Source of the DNA: Phycisphaerales bacterium
GTDB lineage: Bacteria > Planctomycetota > Phycisphaerae > Phycisphaerales > SM1A02
Direction of reading: 5' to 3'
Length of the DNA: 12,161 nt
Assembly: GCA_003520025.1 (NCBI GenBank)
Contig: DOVP01000263.1
Span: forward strand, 1 to 12,161
The position numbers and the translations under genes were made by a program. The notes below the pieces were generated by a model, which saw only the letters and a list, made by a program, of their open reading frames with translations, did not search any database and was not told the origin of the DNA. Of this stretch, positions 1 to 7,418 are shown piece by piece (position 1 is the stretch's first letter; every line of letters begins with the position of its first letter).

Positions 1-939
1 CGTCTTGCCGTTCTCGATGCTGGACGTCGCGGTTCCGTTCATCGGGGTGCCGTCGGCAGACCAACCCCACCAGTCGGAGGCCCACGAGATGCGATTGCCA
101 TTGCTCGTAATGTTGTTGGCCGCCCAGTTGATCATGACACCCTGGTCATCCCAGTAACGACCGCGGAATTGGTTGCTTTCCTCGTCCCAGGCGATCGTCT
201 CCATGCCGACAAGGCTCGTGCTGCCATTGCGAGTGGCATACCGGTTGCCAACGAGTGATCGCTGCCCCGGCCCCCACTTGCAAGTCCATGTCTCCTTGTT
301 GGAACCTGGCAACGTGCGGCTCCAAGTGCCGACCATCTCGGACATTTTGCCGGCATTGGCGGCAAAGGCGTTGTAGCGATGCATCTCAATGGTGCTTGGC
401 TTGCCCGTCGGCTTCCAGTTCTTGTCGGTGAACTGGAACTCGTTGGTCCAACTGGAACTGTCATGAAGGTTCGGGAAGGTGGTAGTCACAGTGAACCAAG
501 TTGTTCTGCCGAGACGGTCTGTTGCCTCAGTCTCCCATCGCAGGCTGTTTGTGGTCATACTGGCGCAAGTCGCGCTGCCGTGAACGCTGGTTCCGTTTTC
601 CTGCCCACTCCATTCGTAGATAAGCGTCTTATCAGCTTCGCTCCATCGCATCATGCCCGAACCCCAGGAAAGCGGTATCTCGATATCGCCCTTGCTCTGC
701 ATCGTCCAATTCACCAGCAGTGCGCTCCGATCATCGGTCCACTGGTAAATTTCGTCGAGCGTATAGTTGGTTCCCGACTTGATGAGTTGCATGCCCTCGG
801 GCGTCATACCGGTGGCTTCCCAGTGGCCGACGAACCCATTCATGGCCTGCATGGCTTGACCTTGGTCAACTGCGAGCGCCGCAGAGGAGGCCAGCGCAAC
901 GACAGCACCTGCCGCAGTGATATTCAGCACACTCTTCAT
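1..939 (-). CDS. Secreted protein with two lipocalin-like halves (3' partial)
   Basis: The frame is open from an ATG at 937-939 to the left edge, giving 313 residues with no stop, so the C-terminus is missing. Residues 1-23 form a Sec signal peptide (MKS start, hydrophobic Ala/Val core, cleavage after ALA), so the product is probably periplasmic or extracellular. The rest is rich in Trp, Thr and Asn and looks all-beta. Two stretches resemble each other: one from about residue 34 (NGFVGHW) and one from about residue 201 (EMVGTWS). Each has a G-x-W start, later a short aromatic strand, an M-x-W/M-E-T-x-x-W segment and an R-x-S/L-W segment. That suggests tandem duplicated calycin or DUF1579-like modules, but this family assignment is a guess from pattern only. 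A clear Shine-Dalgarno sequence supports the start. Whether it ends in a dockerin tail like its neighbours cannot be seen. The function is unknown. Confidence 0.85.
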   Translation of the reverse strand, partial: MKSVLNITAAGAVVALASSAALAVDQGQAMQAMNGFVGHWEATGMTPEGMQLIKSGTNYTLDEIYQWTDDRSALLVNWTMQSKGDIEIPLSWGSGMMRWSEADKTLIYEWSGQENGTSVHGSATCASMTTNSLRWETEATDRLGRTTWFTVTTTFPNLHDSSSWTNEFQFTDKNWKPTGKPSTIEMHRYNAFAANAGKMSEMVGTWSRTLPGSNKETWTCKWGPGQRSLVGNRYATRNGSTSLVGMETIAWDEESNQFRGRYWDDQGVMINWAANNITSNGNRISWASDWWGWSADGTPMNGTATSSIENGKT

Positions 940-946
940 GGCATAT

Positions 947-952
947 CTCCCT
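947..952 (-). promoter_or_regulatory. Ribosome binding site of the gene at 1-939
   Basis: On the minus strand AGGGAG lies 7 nt before the ATG at 939. It fixes the start of the signal-peptide protein and shows that this frame, not the overlapping plus-strand open frames, is the real gene. Confidence 0.65.
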
Positions 953-971
953 ACGCGTCCAGCACGCGAGC

Positions 972-997
972 CGGGTAACCCGAGAGCGTCGCTCTCG
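972..997. repeat. Two abutting palindromes upstream of the gene at 1-939
   Basis: CGGGT-A-ACCCG (972-982) is a perfect 5-bp inverted repeat around one base. CGAGAGCG-T-CGCTCTCG (981-997) is a perfect 8-bp inverted repeat around one base. The two share bases 981-982. They lie about 33 to 58 nt before the start codon of the leftward gene. Each could be an operator for a dimeric regulator or a 5'-leader hairpin. The tight 1-nt centre favours a protein site over a stable hairpin, but this is inference. Confidence 0.5.
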
Positions 998-1334
998 CCT
1001 GCTCCCGACGGATCGAGCCAGTCGCTTCAAGACGAGATCCTACCCCGGGCAGTTGATGGCCAAAAATCTGCACCAGATATCCACCGAAACACCCCTCAAT
1101 GCCGCTGTAGGCACGCAAAATCCGGGAACAACGCCCACTCTCCGCCAGAATCACAGACGAAGATCCGACAAGCCATCGGCGTTGCAATCTCCAAATCCAT
1201 CAACTCGACCCCAATACCTGAGTGCCAAGACGCCAACGTCGCCGAAATCCATGACCTTTTTCTTGAGACAGGCCCCCCAGTGTGGTCCACTGAAACCAAC
1301 CCCCGGAAGAAATCCCCCCCTGGAAACACACCCA

Positions 1335-4130
1335 ATGGTTCAAACCTCGACCAACCTGATCTCCACCATCGCCGCCATCGCGGTGACGAGTTGTCTCGTC
1401 CATGCCGATGGCCGCGACAGTGGCGATACCGGATCGTCTGGATGGACCATCGTCGCAAGTTACACGCTCCCGGAAGGCGCCTCAGGATTGGCTTGGGATG
1501 GAACCAACTTGTACTGCGGTATCTACGGCGCCAATGGCGACAAGATCTACCGAATCGATCCAGCAACGGGTTCGTACACACTGCTGTTCAGCGGAGTCCA
1601 CGGAGATGCCTTCGGACTGACCTGGGACGGATCACACCTGTGGACGACAGACCATCCCGGCGGTAGTTCCACACCGGCAATCGCGATGAAGTTGGACTGG
1701 GATGGAAGCGTGATCGACCAGTTCGATCTGCCCGACCATTACATGTCGGGGATCGCATGGGACAGTGGAGACTTCTGGGTGTCACGGTACTACCCGGATC
1801 CGGGACACCTCTACCGGGTCGATGACGCCGGTTCTGTTCTTGACCAGTTCGATGGCCCGGACGACCAGCCATGGGACCTGGCCATCGAGAACGACTCCCT
1901 CTGGATCGCCGATTACTGGGGCGATGCGCTCTACCGAGTCGATCCGATCAGCGGAAACATGCTTGAAAGTCATCCCTCCGAAGGCATCGACCCGGCTGGA
2001 ATCGTCTGGGATGGTCAGTACCTGTGGTACTGCGATAACGGGGACAACTTCAGCGAAGACCTGCTCTACAAGGTCGACCTACAAGGTGGCGGCTCACCGG
2101 AAATTGTCATCGGCACTCCGACGCACGCATTCGGAAACATCGCGATCGGCAACATCGCCACTTGGAACGTCGAAGTTCAGAATACCGGCACCTCCAATCT
2201 GGTCATCAGCGATGTTGACTTCAACCCAGACGCCGATCTGACCTGTACCACAATGTTTCCCGTCGTCATCCCGGCCGGTGAGAGTACGCAACTTCCAATC
2301 GAGTACGAACCGACTTCGTTCGGACCGCTCGACGCGATTGCAACCGTCCTCTCGAACGATCCCATCCATCCCGGCGAAGAACTCGTCATCACCGGACATG
2401 GTGTCTATACAGACGCAACAATTGCCGTCGCGGATCCAGCACACACATTCGGACAGGTTCGGCTTGGTGCGCACACCCGCTGGTTCATCGATGTGACCAA
2501 TCAAGGCGAGCAGGCTCTGGTCATCAGCGGCACGACAAGTGATGAGGCAAGTTTCTATCTCGACCCTGACATTGAGTACCCACTCATCCTCGACACACTG
2601 GAATCTGCTCTGATCGGCGTGTGGTTCAATCCGTCATCGACCGAAACCACAATGGCGACGATTTCCATCAGCAGCAACGATGCCGACATGAACCCGGCGC
2701 AGGTCGCCGTCAGTGGCGCCGGCATGGACGCCGAGTCGCCGATGGGAACCGGACTGTGGTCGTATCTGATCGATGTCAGTTGGGACAACACCCCCAAAGC
2801 CATGGCGCCGATCTCCGATGTCAGCGGTGACGGGCGAAGTGATGTGGTCGTATGTTCCGAGGACTACTTTGTCCGCTGCTTCAACGGCAACGCGCACGGC
2901 ACAGGTGATGTGCTCTGGGAACACGAGATCTACAGCGGACCGGTCTACTCCGACAAGGGACTGGATGTCGTTCAGGACATCGACGGCGACGGCTTCGATG
3001 ATTTCGTCATCGGCACCACCGGCGGCGCAAGACTGATACGGATGCTCTCTGGAAAGACAGGCAACACCATCTGGACCTACCACACGAATCAGGTTGGCGA
3101 TGGCGGCTGGGTCTACCAGGTCGATGGCAGCCAGGACTTCACCGGCGACGGTGTTGCCGACGTGCTTGCATGCGCAGGTGATGACGGTAAAGACACCGGG
3201 CCGAAGCGAGCGTACTGCCTGAATGGACTCGACGGAACACTCGTATGGCAACGTCCTCTGAATGGCCCCGTGTTCGCAATCATCGCGGTCGATGACTTCA
3301 CGGGGGACGGCACACCCGATGCGGTCGCAGGCGCTTCAAACGAAATGGAAACGCAGGGGCGAGCTGTCGGGATCAACGGTGCTACCGGCGTGGAGGAGTG
3401 GTCCTTCCAGACCGGCGGCTCATCTGTCTGGTCGCTTGCGCAGGTCGGGGACATCTCGCTTGACGGCATCAACGATGTGATGATCGGTGACTTCACCAGC
3501 GGTCAGTTCCATGCCCTGGATGCCTTCGATGGAAGCCAGTTGTTCAGCGGAGGAGGACTGGGCCTGCTGACGGGATTCCAACGCATCGAGGATGTCAACG
3601 GCGATGGCCATCCTGAGATCGTGCCGGAGTACTTCCACGATTACGTGCGCCTGATCAGTGGAGCCGACGGCTCGGTCATCTGGTCGACGCCGGTTGCCGA
3701 CAATCCAACGGTCGTCTCGGCGATTCCAGACGTCAGTGGTGACGGCATCAACGACCTTGTCGTCGGGACCCTCTTCAATGACAACTACACCTACTTTCTG
3801 GATGGAGTCGACGGCACGATCCTGCACAGCGCCAACTTCGGTACTCCGGTCGACTCCATCGCGGTGATTCCCGATGTCGTGGGCGATGGCTCATGGGAAC
3901 TCCTCGCCGGTGGCCGCAATGGAAAGGTCGCCTGCCTCTCCGGCGGAGTGGAAGCGATGGTCTTCGATCCGGCGGATGTCAACGAAGACGGCGTGGTGAA
4001 CGTCAACGACCTGCTGATGGTCATCGCCCACTGGGGCATGATCGACTCACCAGCAGATGTCAACGAGGACGGCATCGTCGACGTCGACGACCTGCTGATG
4101 GTCATCAGTGCATGGAACCCCGATCCTTGA
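1335..4130 (+). CDS. Secreted multi-domain protein: propeller-like region, two ASH-like domains, FG-GAP/VCBS repeats, dockerin
   Basis: A 931-residue exported protein. I chose the ATG at 1335 because residues 1-24 then form a Sec signal (hydrophobic ISTIAAIAV core, cleavage after VHA). A weak GGAAA lies 8 nt before it. Residues about 27-256 repeat G-L/I-A/T-W-D-G/S-x-x-L/F-W with following Y-R-V/I-D segments, as in a beta-propeller. Residues about 257-357 and 358-466 are two choice-of-anchor D (ASH-like) beta domains with FGN/FGQ and SNDP/SNDA motifs. Residues about 486-870 hold eight FG-GAP/VCBS-type repeats with D-x-x-x-D-G-x-x-D calcium motifs (for example DVSGDGRSD, DIDGDGFDD), expected to fold as an integrin-alpha-like propeller. 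Residues 878-931 are a type I dockerin with two 27-residue EF-hand repeats. It has no catalytic motif, so binding, adhesion or a structural surface role is likely. It converges on the gene at 4258-5286. Confidence 0.92.
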   Translation: MVQTSTNLISTIAAIAVTSCLVHADGRDSGDTGSSGWTIVASYTLPEGASGLAWDGTNLYCGIYGANGDKIYRIDPATGSYTLLFSGVHGDAFGLTWDGSHLWTTDHPGGSSTPAIAMKLDWDGSVIDQFDLPDHYMSGIAWDSGDFWVSRYYPDPGHLYRVDDAGSVLDQFDGPDDQPWDLAIENDSLWIADYWGDALYRVDPISGNMLESHPSEGIDPAGIVWDGQYLWYCDNGDNFSEDLLYKVDLQGGGSPEIVIGTPTHAFGNIAIGNIATWNVEVQNTGTSNLVISDVDFNPDADLTCTTMFPVVIPAGESTQLPIEYEPTSFGPLDAIATVLSNDPIHPGEELVITGHGVYTDATIAVADPAHTFGQVRLGAHTRWFIDVTNQGEQALVISGTTSDEASFYLDPDIEYPLILDTLESALIGVWFNPSSTETTMATISISSNDADMNPAQVAVSGAGMDAESPMGTGLWSYLIDVSWDNTPKAMAPISDVSGDGRSDVVVCSEDYFVRCFNGNAHGTGDVLWEHEIYSGPVYSDKGLDVVQDIDGDGFDDFVIGTTGGARLIRMLSGKTGNTIWTYHTNQVGDGGWVYQVDGSQDFTGDGVADVLACAGDDGKDTGPKRAYCLNGLDGTLVWQRPLNGPVFAIIAVDDFTGDGTPDAVAGASNEMETQGRAVGINGATGVEEWSFQTGGSSVWSLAQVGDISLDGINDVMIGDFTSGQFHALDAFDGSQLFSGGGLGLLTGFQRIEDVNGDGHPEIVPEYFHDYVRLISGADGSVIWSTPVADNPTVVSAIPDVSGDGINDLVVGTLFNDNYTYFLDGVDGTILHSANFGTPVDSIAVIPDVVGDGSWELLAGGRNGKVACLSGGVEAMVFDPADVNEDGVVNVNDLLMVIAHWGMIDSPADVNEDGIVDVDDLLMVISAWNPDP
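3972..4127 (+). repeat. Tandem EF-hand repeat of a dockerin
   Basis: Two copies of a 27-codon unit, beginning at 3972 and 4053, encode ADVNEDG-x-V-x-V-x-DLLMVI. Eighteen bases over DLLMVI are identical in both copies, so the duplication is recent or has been homogenised. Both loops keep the Asp/Asn/Asp/Asx/Asp calcium ligands at positions 1, 3, 5, 9 and 12. Confidence 0.85.
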
Positions 4131-4257
4131 TCTTTCCCGGCACCACCTGATCGCATACCGAATGCGTTGATGGAGCAGAAAGAGACGAGACGCTGTGCGC
4201 CCAAACTGCGTCTTCAAGATGGTTCAGACGCTCACGACTGCAAAAGCAACGCACGCT

Positions 4258-5286
4258 TCAGTCGCATGCGCCCCACGCTGCCAGAACGGAAAGAAGATCG
4301 TCGGTGTCGACGATGCCGTCACCATTGATGTCCGCAGCGCAATCCTCGCACTGGCCCCATGCATCCAGCAGCAAAAGAACCTCGATCACGTCCACCACGC
4401 CATCACCGTTCATGTCGGCCGGACACGGCGGTGTTTCCTCGCGGAAAACCAACCAACCGGGGTTGGCCACGGTGCAGAACATGCCCAGTGGCGAACCGGT
4501 CTGACCATCGAATACCTCCACATGGTGCGATGACTGGCTGGCGACGTAGAGGTGGCCATCGGAACCGAAGGCAAGATCGCTCGGGTTGGCAATCGAACAG
4601 AACGCGCCCAGAGATTCGCCGGTGCTTCCATCAAAGCGCAGCACCTGATGGGAGGATGCACTTGCAACAAACAGATCTCCTGTGGGGCCGAAGATCAGCC
4701 CGCGAGGATTGGCCACGCTGCAGAAGACTCCAAGCGAGTCGCCCGTCTGGCCATCGAACTGCTGAACCTGGTGCGACGACGCGCTGCACACAAACAGATC
4801 GCCAGCATCGGCGCCTGACCTCTTGAGTGGGCGGAACACCAGCCCAGAAGGATTCGAAACCGTGCAGAACGGCCCGATGGACTCGCCAGTCTGTCCGTCG
4901 TAGCGGAGCACCTGGTGCGACGAAAGGCTGAGTACATACAGGTCGCCACCTGATCCAAAGATGAGGTCGCCAGGATTGGCAACGGAGCAGAAGGCCGCGA
5001 TCAGTTCCCCGGTCTCGCCGTCGAATCGCTGAACCACGTGCGAAGACGCGCTGCCGACGAACAAGTCGCCGCTGGATCCACCGCGAGTCTTCAGCGGCTG
5101 AAAGGCCAAGCCCACCGGATTCGCTACGGCGCAGAAGGGGCCGACTGGCTCGCCATCTTCCCCCTGATACTGCAGCACCTGGTGCGAGGAACTGCTTCCG
5201 ACAAACAGATCGTCTGCCGCTGCCGGCAAAAAGCCTGCAGGTGCCGCGATGACCACCACGACAAGTCGACCAACCAGCCGCCGCAT
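4258..5286 (-). CDS. Secreted six-bladed propeller with C-terminal dockerin
   Basis: A 342-residue protein. An open frame exists 14 codons further upstream, but the ATG at 5284-5286 has a good Shine-Dalgarno and starts a proper signal peptide (MRRL, hydrophobic core, cleavage after PAAA near residue 24). Residues 26-288 are six repeats of 41 or 48 residues of the type DLFVxSxSSHQVLRFDGxTG-ExxGxFCxVANPxGLxFG. This resembles the NHL-like propeller repeats of many bacterial surface proteins, where the usual wording is LYVxSxxxxxVLRYDGxTG. Every blade has one Cys in the FC pair, and blade 4 has a second one (DLFVCS). Blades 1 and 3 carry the same 7-residue insertion. Residues 289-342 are a dockerin-like tail with two EF-hand loops (DMNGDGVVDVIE and DINGDGIVDTDD) joined by a QCEDC linker. 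No active site is visible, so it is probably a binding or scaffold protein. Confidence 0.92.
   Translation of the reverse strand: MRRLVGRLVVVVIAAPAGFLPAAADDLFVGSSSSHQVLQYQGEDGEPVGPFCAVANPVGLAFQPLKTRGGSSGDLFVGSASSHVVQRFDGETGELIAAFCSVANPGDLIFGSGGDLYVLSLSSHQVLRYDGQTGESIGPFCTVSNPSGLVFRPLKRSGADAGDLFVCSASSHQVQQFDGQTGDSLGVFCSVANPRGLIFGPTGDLFVASASSHQVLRFDGSTGESLGAFCSIANPSDLAFGSDGHLYVASQSSHHVEVFDGQTGSPLGMFCTVANPGWLVFREETPPCPADMNGDGVVDVIEVLLLLDAWGQCEDCAADINGDGIVDTDDLLSVLAAWGACD
4423..5211 (-). repeat. Six propeller blade repeats
   Basis: Blades read in the coding direction at residues 26-73, 74-114, 115-162, 163-203, 204-244 and 245-288. The long-short-long-short order of the first four blades (48, 41, 48, 41) means a two-blade unit was probably duplicated, with two further short blades added. 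Confidence 0.85.
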
Positions 5287-5290
5287 GGAT

Positions 5291-5297
5291 TCCCTCT
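5291..5297 (-). promoter_or_regulatory. Ribosome binding site of the gene at 4258-5286
   Basis: Minus-strand AGAGGGA ends 4 nt before the ATG at 5286. It supports this start over the in-frame ATG at 5326-5328, which would put 14 charged residues before the signal peptide. Confidence 0.6.
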
Positions 5298-5328
5298 TCA
5301 AAACCGGTGCTCCAAGGCGAGGCAGCAT

Positions 5329-5344
5329 GATTCGACTTCGAATC
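5329..5344. repeat. Palindrome GATTCGA-CT-TCGAATC
   Basis: A perfect 7-bp inverted repeat around two bases, 43 nt upstream of the leftward start at 5286. It is a candidate operator or leader hairpin. The distance to the start is similar to that of the palindromes before the gene at 1-939, but the sequences differ. Confidence 0.5.
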
Positions 5345-5531
5345 CGAGATGGCGACTCAATATAAGCATGGGCAAGTTACTCTCCTGCTGACTGACACGA
5401 ATATACCTGAACCCCGACTCCTTTCCCTACACAAATCCCGCACGTTTCATCGCCTTCACCAGCCCACAACGCTGGAATTCCGATCGCACATCGGCCAGAT
5501 CCACCTGAGATGCGACTGTTTCATTTTTGTG

Positions 5532-5560
5532 TTGCCTCGATCCAGTGCATCCCATCTAAT
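5532..5560 (+). promoter_or_regulatory. Sigma70-like promoter for the gene at 5603-7393
   Basis: TTGCCT (5532-5537) and TCTAAT (5555-5560) are separated by exactly 17 nt. They match the TTGACA/TATAAT consensus at 4 of 6 and 5 of 6 positions. The predicted transcription start near 5567 gives a leader of about 36 nt with the Shine-Dalgarno at 5589. Prediction only. Confidence 0.45.
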
Positions 5561-5588
5561 AGGCTCCGAGCGGTCTGATCGCACCTAC

Positions 5589-5595
5589 AGGGGAG
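5589..5595 (+). promoter_or_regulatory. Ribosome binding site of the gene at 5603-7393
   Basis: AGGGGAG lies 7 nt before the ATG at 5603 and supports this start for the signal-peptide protein. Confidence 0.65.
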
Positions 5596-5602
5596 AGAAT
5601 CC

Positions 5603-7393
5603 ATGCAATGCGTCCGCACTTCCATCATCACCGCGTTGATATTGATTGAAACCACTTTTGCCGCCACGATCCACGTGCCCGCGGATCACGCCACCATCCA
5701 GGATGCCGTGGATGTCGCGGCGACCGGTGATGAAATCATCGTGGCTCCCGGCGTCTACACCGGAATCGGCAACGAGGTTGTCAACATGCTCGGCAAGGCG
5801 ATCACGCTTCGCTCTAGTGATGGCGCGGCCTCGACCGTGATTGATGGGCAAGGAAATCGACGAGGAGTGACCTTCTCGGGTGGCGAAACCAGCAATACCC
5901 TCGTCTTCGGGTTCACGATCACCAACGGTCGGGCACCATCGGTCAACGACGAGGGTGGAGGCATCTACAGTGGGCCGAGTTCATCACCCACCATCAGGCA
6001 GTGCTATGTCACCGAAAATCTCGCATGGGCAGGCCCGGGAATGATGATCCGGGGCGCGGCCACCATCATCAATTGCGATGTGATCGACAACCACTCGTAC
6101 AACGACACGTCTACTCTCAGCATGGGCGGTGGCATCTGCTGTATGGGGCACGCCACGATCACCGGTTGTCGCATTCGCGACAACGGCGGTTACTGGGGAG
6201 GCGGTATCTGTCTCCACAACTCCAACGCGGAGATCGATCAGTGCATCTTTTCCGGAAACACCGCCGTCCAGGGCGGGGGCGTGTACGTTCGCAATCTCTC
6301 GCCGAACTTCGAGTCCTGCACCTTCGAAGGCAACAACGCCGAGTGGGGTGGTGCCATGGCCATGTATCTCGACACCGGCTCAAGCATCATGAACTGCACG
6401 ATGGACGGCAATGTCGCCTCCGGGGGCGGCGGTGGGTTCTTCGCCTACCAGCATGGTCCCATCGTGCTGGACAACTGCACGATCTCGAACAACGTCGCCG
6501 CCGGTGGCGGGGGTCTCAGCATCCTGGTATCGGCGACCGGCATGAACATCATCAATTGTCGAATCACCAGCAACTCCTCGGGCGGCCTTCAGAGCGACAT
6601 GGGGCTGATCACGCTCTCCGACTCTCTGGTCTGCGGCAACGACACATACCAGTTGCAGGGACCATGGGACGACGGCGGTGGTAACGAGATACTTCAAGAC
6701 TGCCCCATAGGCGCCTGCTGCGACGGACTCAATTGCACCCTCGTCACGGAGGCGGAATGTGATGCGGTTTTGGGCGGCCAATGGCTTGGCGACGGGTCAT
6801 CCTGCGAAGACTGCCTGTCAATCGATGAAGGCGCCTGCTGCCTGGCCGACGGCCTGCGTGGTGCTGGATGTGTGATCACCGACCAATGGGATTGCCTCAA
6901 CAACGTCGGTGGTGAGTGGATGGGCTACGGAACGGACTGCACGGCCTGCATCCCACCACCCCAACAGGGCGCATGTTGCATGCCATCAGGCTGCAGCATG
7001 ATTTGGGAAGACGAGTGCCTGGCACTCGGCGGCCAATGGCTTGGCGAGGGTGTGAACTGCACCAACTGTCCTGACACGGGCGCATGCTGCCTCTGCGACG
7101 GTTGCCTGCTCACTTGGATTGATGATTGCGCAGACGCTGGCGGAGACTGGTTGGCAGGTGCCGAATGCAGCAACTGCCCGCCCCCGGTGGAGGTCGGGGT
7201 GTGCTGCCTTGCCAGTGGTTGCATTGCGAATGCTTCCGAGATCGACTGCTCCGACAACCTCGGTGACTGGCTTGGGAGCAACAGTTCCTGCGGCGACTGT
7301 CCACAACCCTGCTTCGGTGATCTCAATGGCAACTGGGTGGTCGATGTCGATGACCTCATGATTCTGATCGGTGCCTACGGCCCCTGTCCGTAG
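5603..7393 (+). CDS. Secreted right-handed beta-helix protein with five Cys-rich repeats and half a dockerin
   Basis: A 596-residue protein. Residues 1-20 are a Sec signal (hydrophobic ITALILI core, cleavage after TFA). Residues about 21-365 are a parallel beta-helix of the Pmp-like or pectate lyase-like type. They begin with the typical IHVPADHATIQDAVDVA and DEIIVAPGVY segments, then repeat I-x-x-C-x-I/F-x-x-N and GGG-I/V-Y rungs. No pectinase active site is evident, so enzymatic activity is not supported. Residues 370-566 hold five repeats of about 35-40 residues with a GACC...GC...C...GG-x-WLG...CxxC pattern, six cysteines each, probably disulfide-bonded after export. Residues 571-596 have a single EF-hand-like half dockerin, DLNGNWVVDVDD, where the usual D-G at loop positions 5-6 is N-W. 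The role is unknown; a surface-exposed or envelope protein is likely. It has its own promoter and is followed by a GC-rich inverted repeat. Confidence 0.92.
   Translation: MQCVRTSIITALILIETTFAATIHVPADHATIQDAVDVAATGDEIIVAPGVYTGIGNEVVNMLGKAITLRSSDGAASTVIDGQGNRRGVTFSGGETSNTLVFGFTITNGRAPSVNDEGGGIYSGPSSSPTIRQCYVTENLAWAGPGMMIRGAATIINCDVIDNHSYNDTSTLSMGGGICCMGHATITGCRIRDNGGYWGGGICLHNSNAEIDQCIFSGNTAVQGGGVYVRNLSPNFESCTFEGNNAEWGGAMAMYLDTGSSIMNCTMDGNVASGGGGGFFAYQHGPIVLDNCTISNNVAAGGGGLSILVSATGMNIINCRITSNSSGGLQSDMGLITLSDSLVCGNDTYQLQGPWDDGGGNEILQDCPIGACCDGLNCTLVTEAECDAVLGGQWLGDGSSCEDCLSIDEGACCLADGLRGAGCVITDQWDCLNNVGGEWMGYGTDCTACIPPPQQGACCMPSGCSMIWEDECLALGGQWLGEGVNCTNCPDTGACCLCDGCLLTWIDDCADAGGDWLAGAECSNCPPPVEVGVCCLASGCIANASEIDCSDNLGDWLGSNSSCGDCPQPCFGDLNGNWVVDVDDLMILIGAYGPCP
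6710..7300 (+). repeat. Five Cys-rich protein repeats
   Basis: The units cover residues about 370-404, 410-449, 456-489, 493-525 and 532-566 of the beta-helix protein. Each has a CC pair, a GC, a central Cys, a GG/GD-x-W-L/M core and a final CxxC. Unit 4 has one extra Cys (GACCLCDGC). Units 1 and 3 share an identical 20-nt stretch over GGQWLG (6773-6792 and 7028-7047). Confidence 0.85.
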
Positions 7394-7418
7394 TCCCCCA
7401 CTATCAGGAAACACTGGA

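Larger units (their letters stand above)
940..1334. other. Divergent intergenic region of 395 bp
   Basis: This separates the leftward gene at 1-939 from the rightward gene starting at 1335, so it must hold both promoters. I could not find a convincing -35/-10 pair for either. It contains the two abutting palindromes at 972-997, runs of six and seven C near 1273-1278 and 1314-1320, and nothing else I recognise. The frame of the downstream gene is open back to an ATG at 1053. That extension encodes a Pro/Ser/Thr/Arg-rich stretch without family features and would bury the signal peptide, so I treat it as noncoding. Confidence 0.6.
5287..5602. other. Divergent intergenic region of 316 bp
   Basis: This lies between two divergent secreted-protein genes. 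It is visibly richer in A+T than its surroundings, as expected for a promoter region. On the left it has the palindrome at 5329-5344 and a minus-strand TATATT (5359-5364) that could be a -10 box, though no -35 partner is at the right distance. On the right it has the promoter at 5532-5560 and the Shine-Dalgarno at 5589-5595. I see no gene in it. Confidence 0.65.

Noticed and set aside
379..978. Plus-strand open frame of 199 codons opposite the first gene
   Set aside because: The minus frame is open for 313 codons to the window edge and has a signal peptide, a Shine-Dalgarno and sensible composition. The plus frame is its shadow.
1053..1334. In-frame 94-codon N-terminal extension of the large mosaic protein
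   Set aside because: It is Pro/Ser/Thr/Arg-rich without domain features and has no ribosome site. It would place a signal peptide in the middle of the protein; the ATG at 1335 begins a proper signal.
4189..4231. Possible terminator hairpins between the convergent genes (GCGTCT at 4208-4213 with AGACGC at 4226-4231)
   Set aside because: The stem is only 6 bp with a 12-nt loop and no T tract in either direction. A nearby CGCAT/ATGCG pair (4152-4166) is weaker still.
6129..6684. Arg/His-rich open frames overlapping the beta-helix gene
   Set aside because: They are other-frame readings of Gly/Asn/Thr-rich repeats in the real gene.
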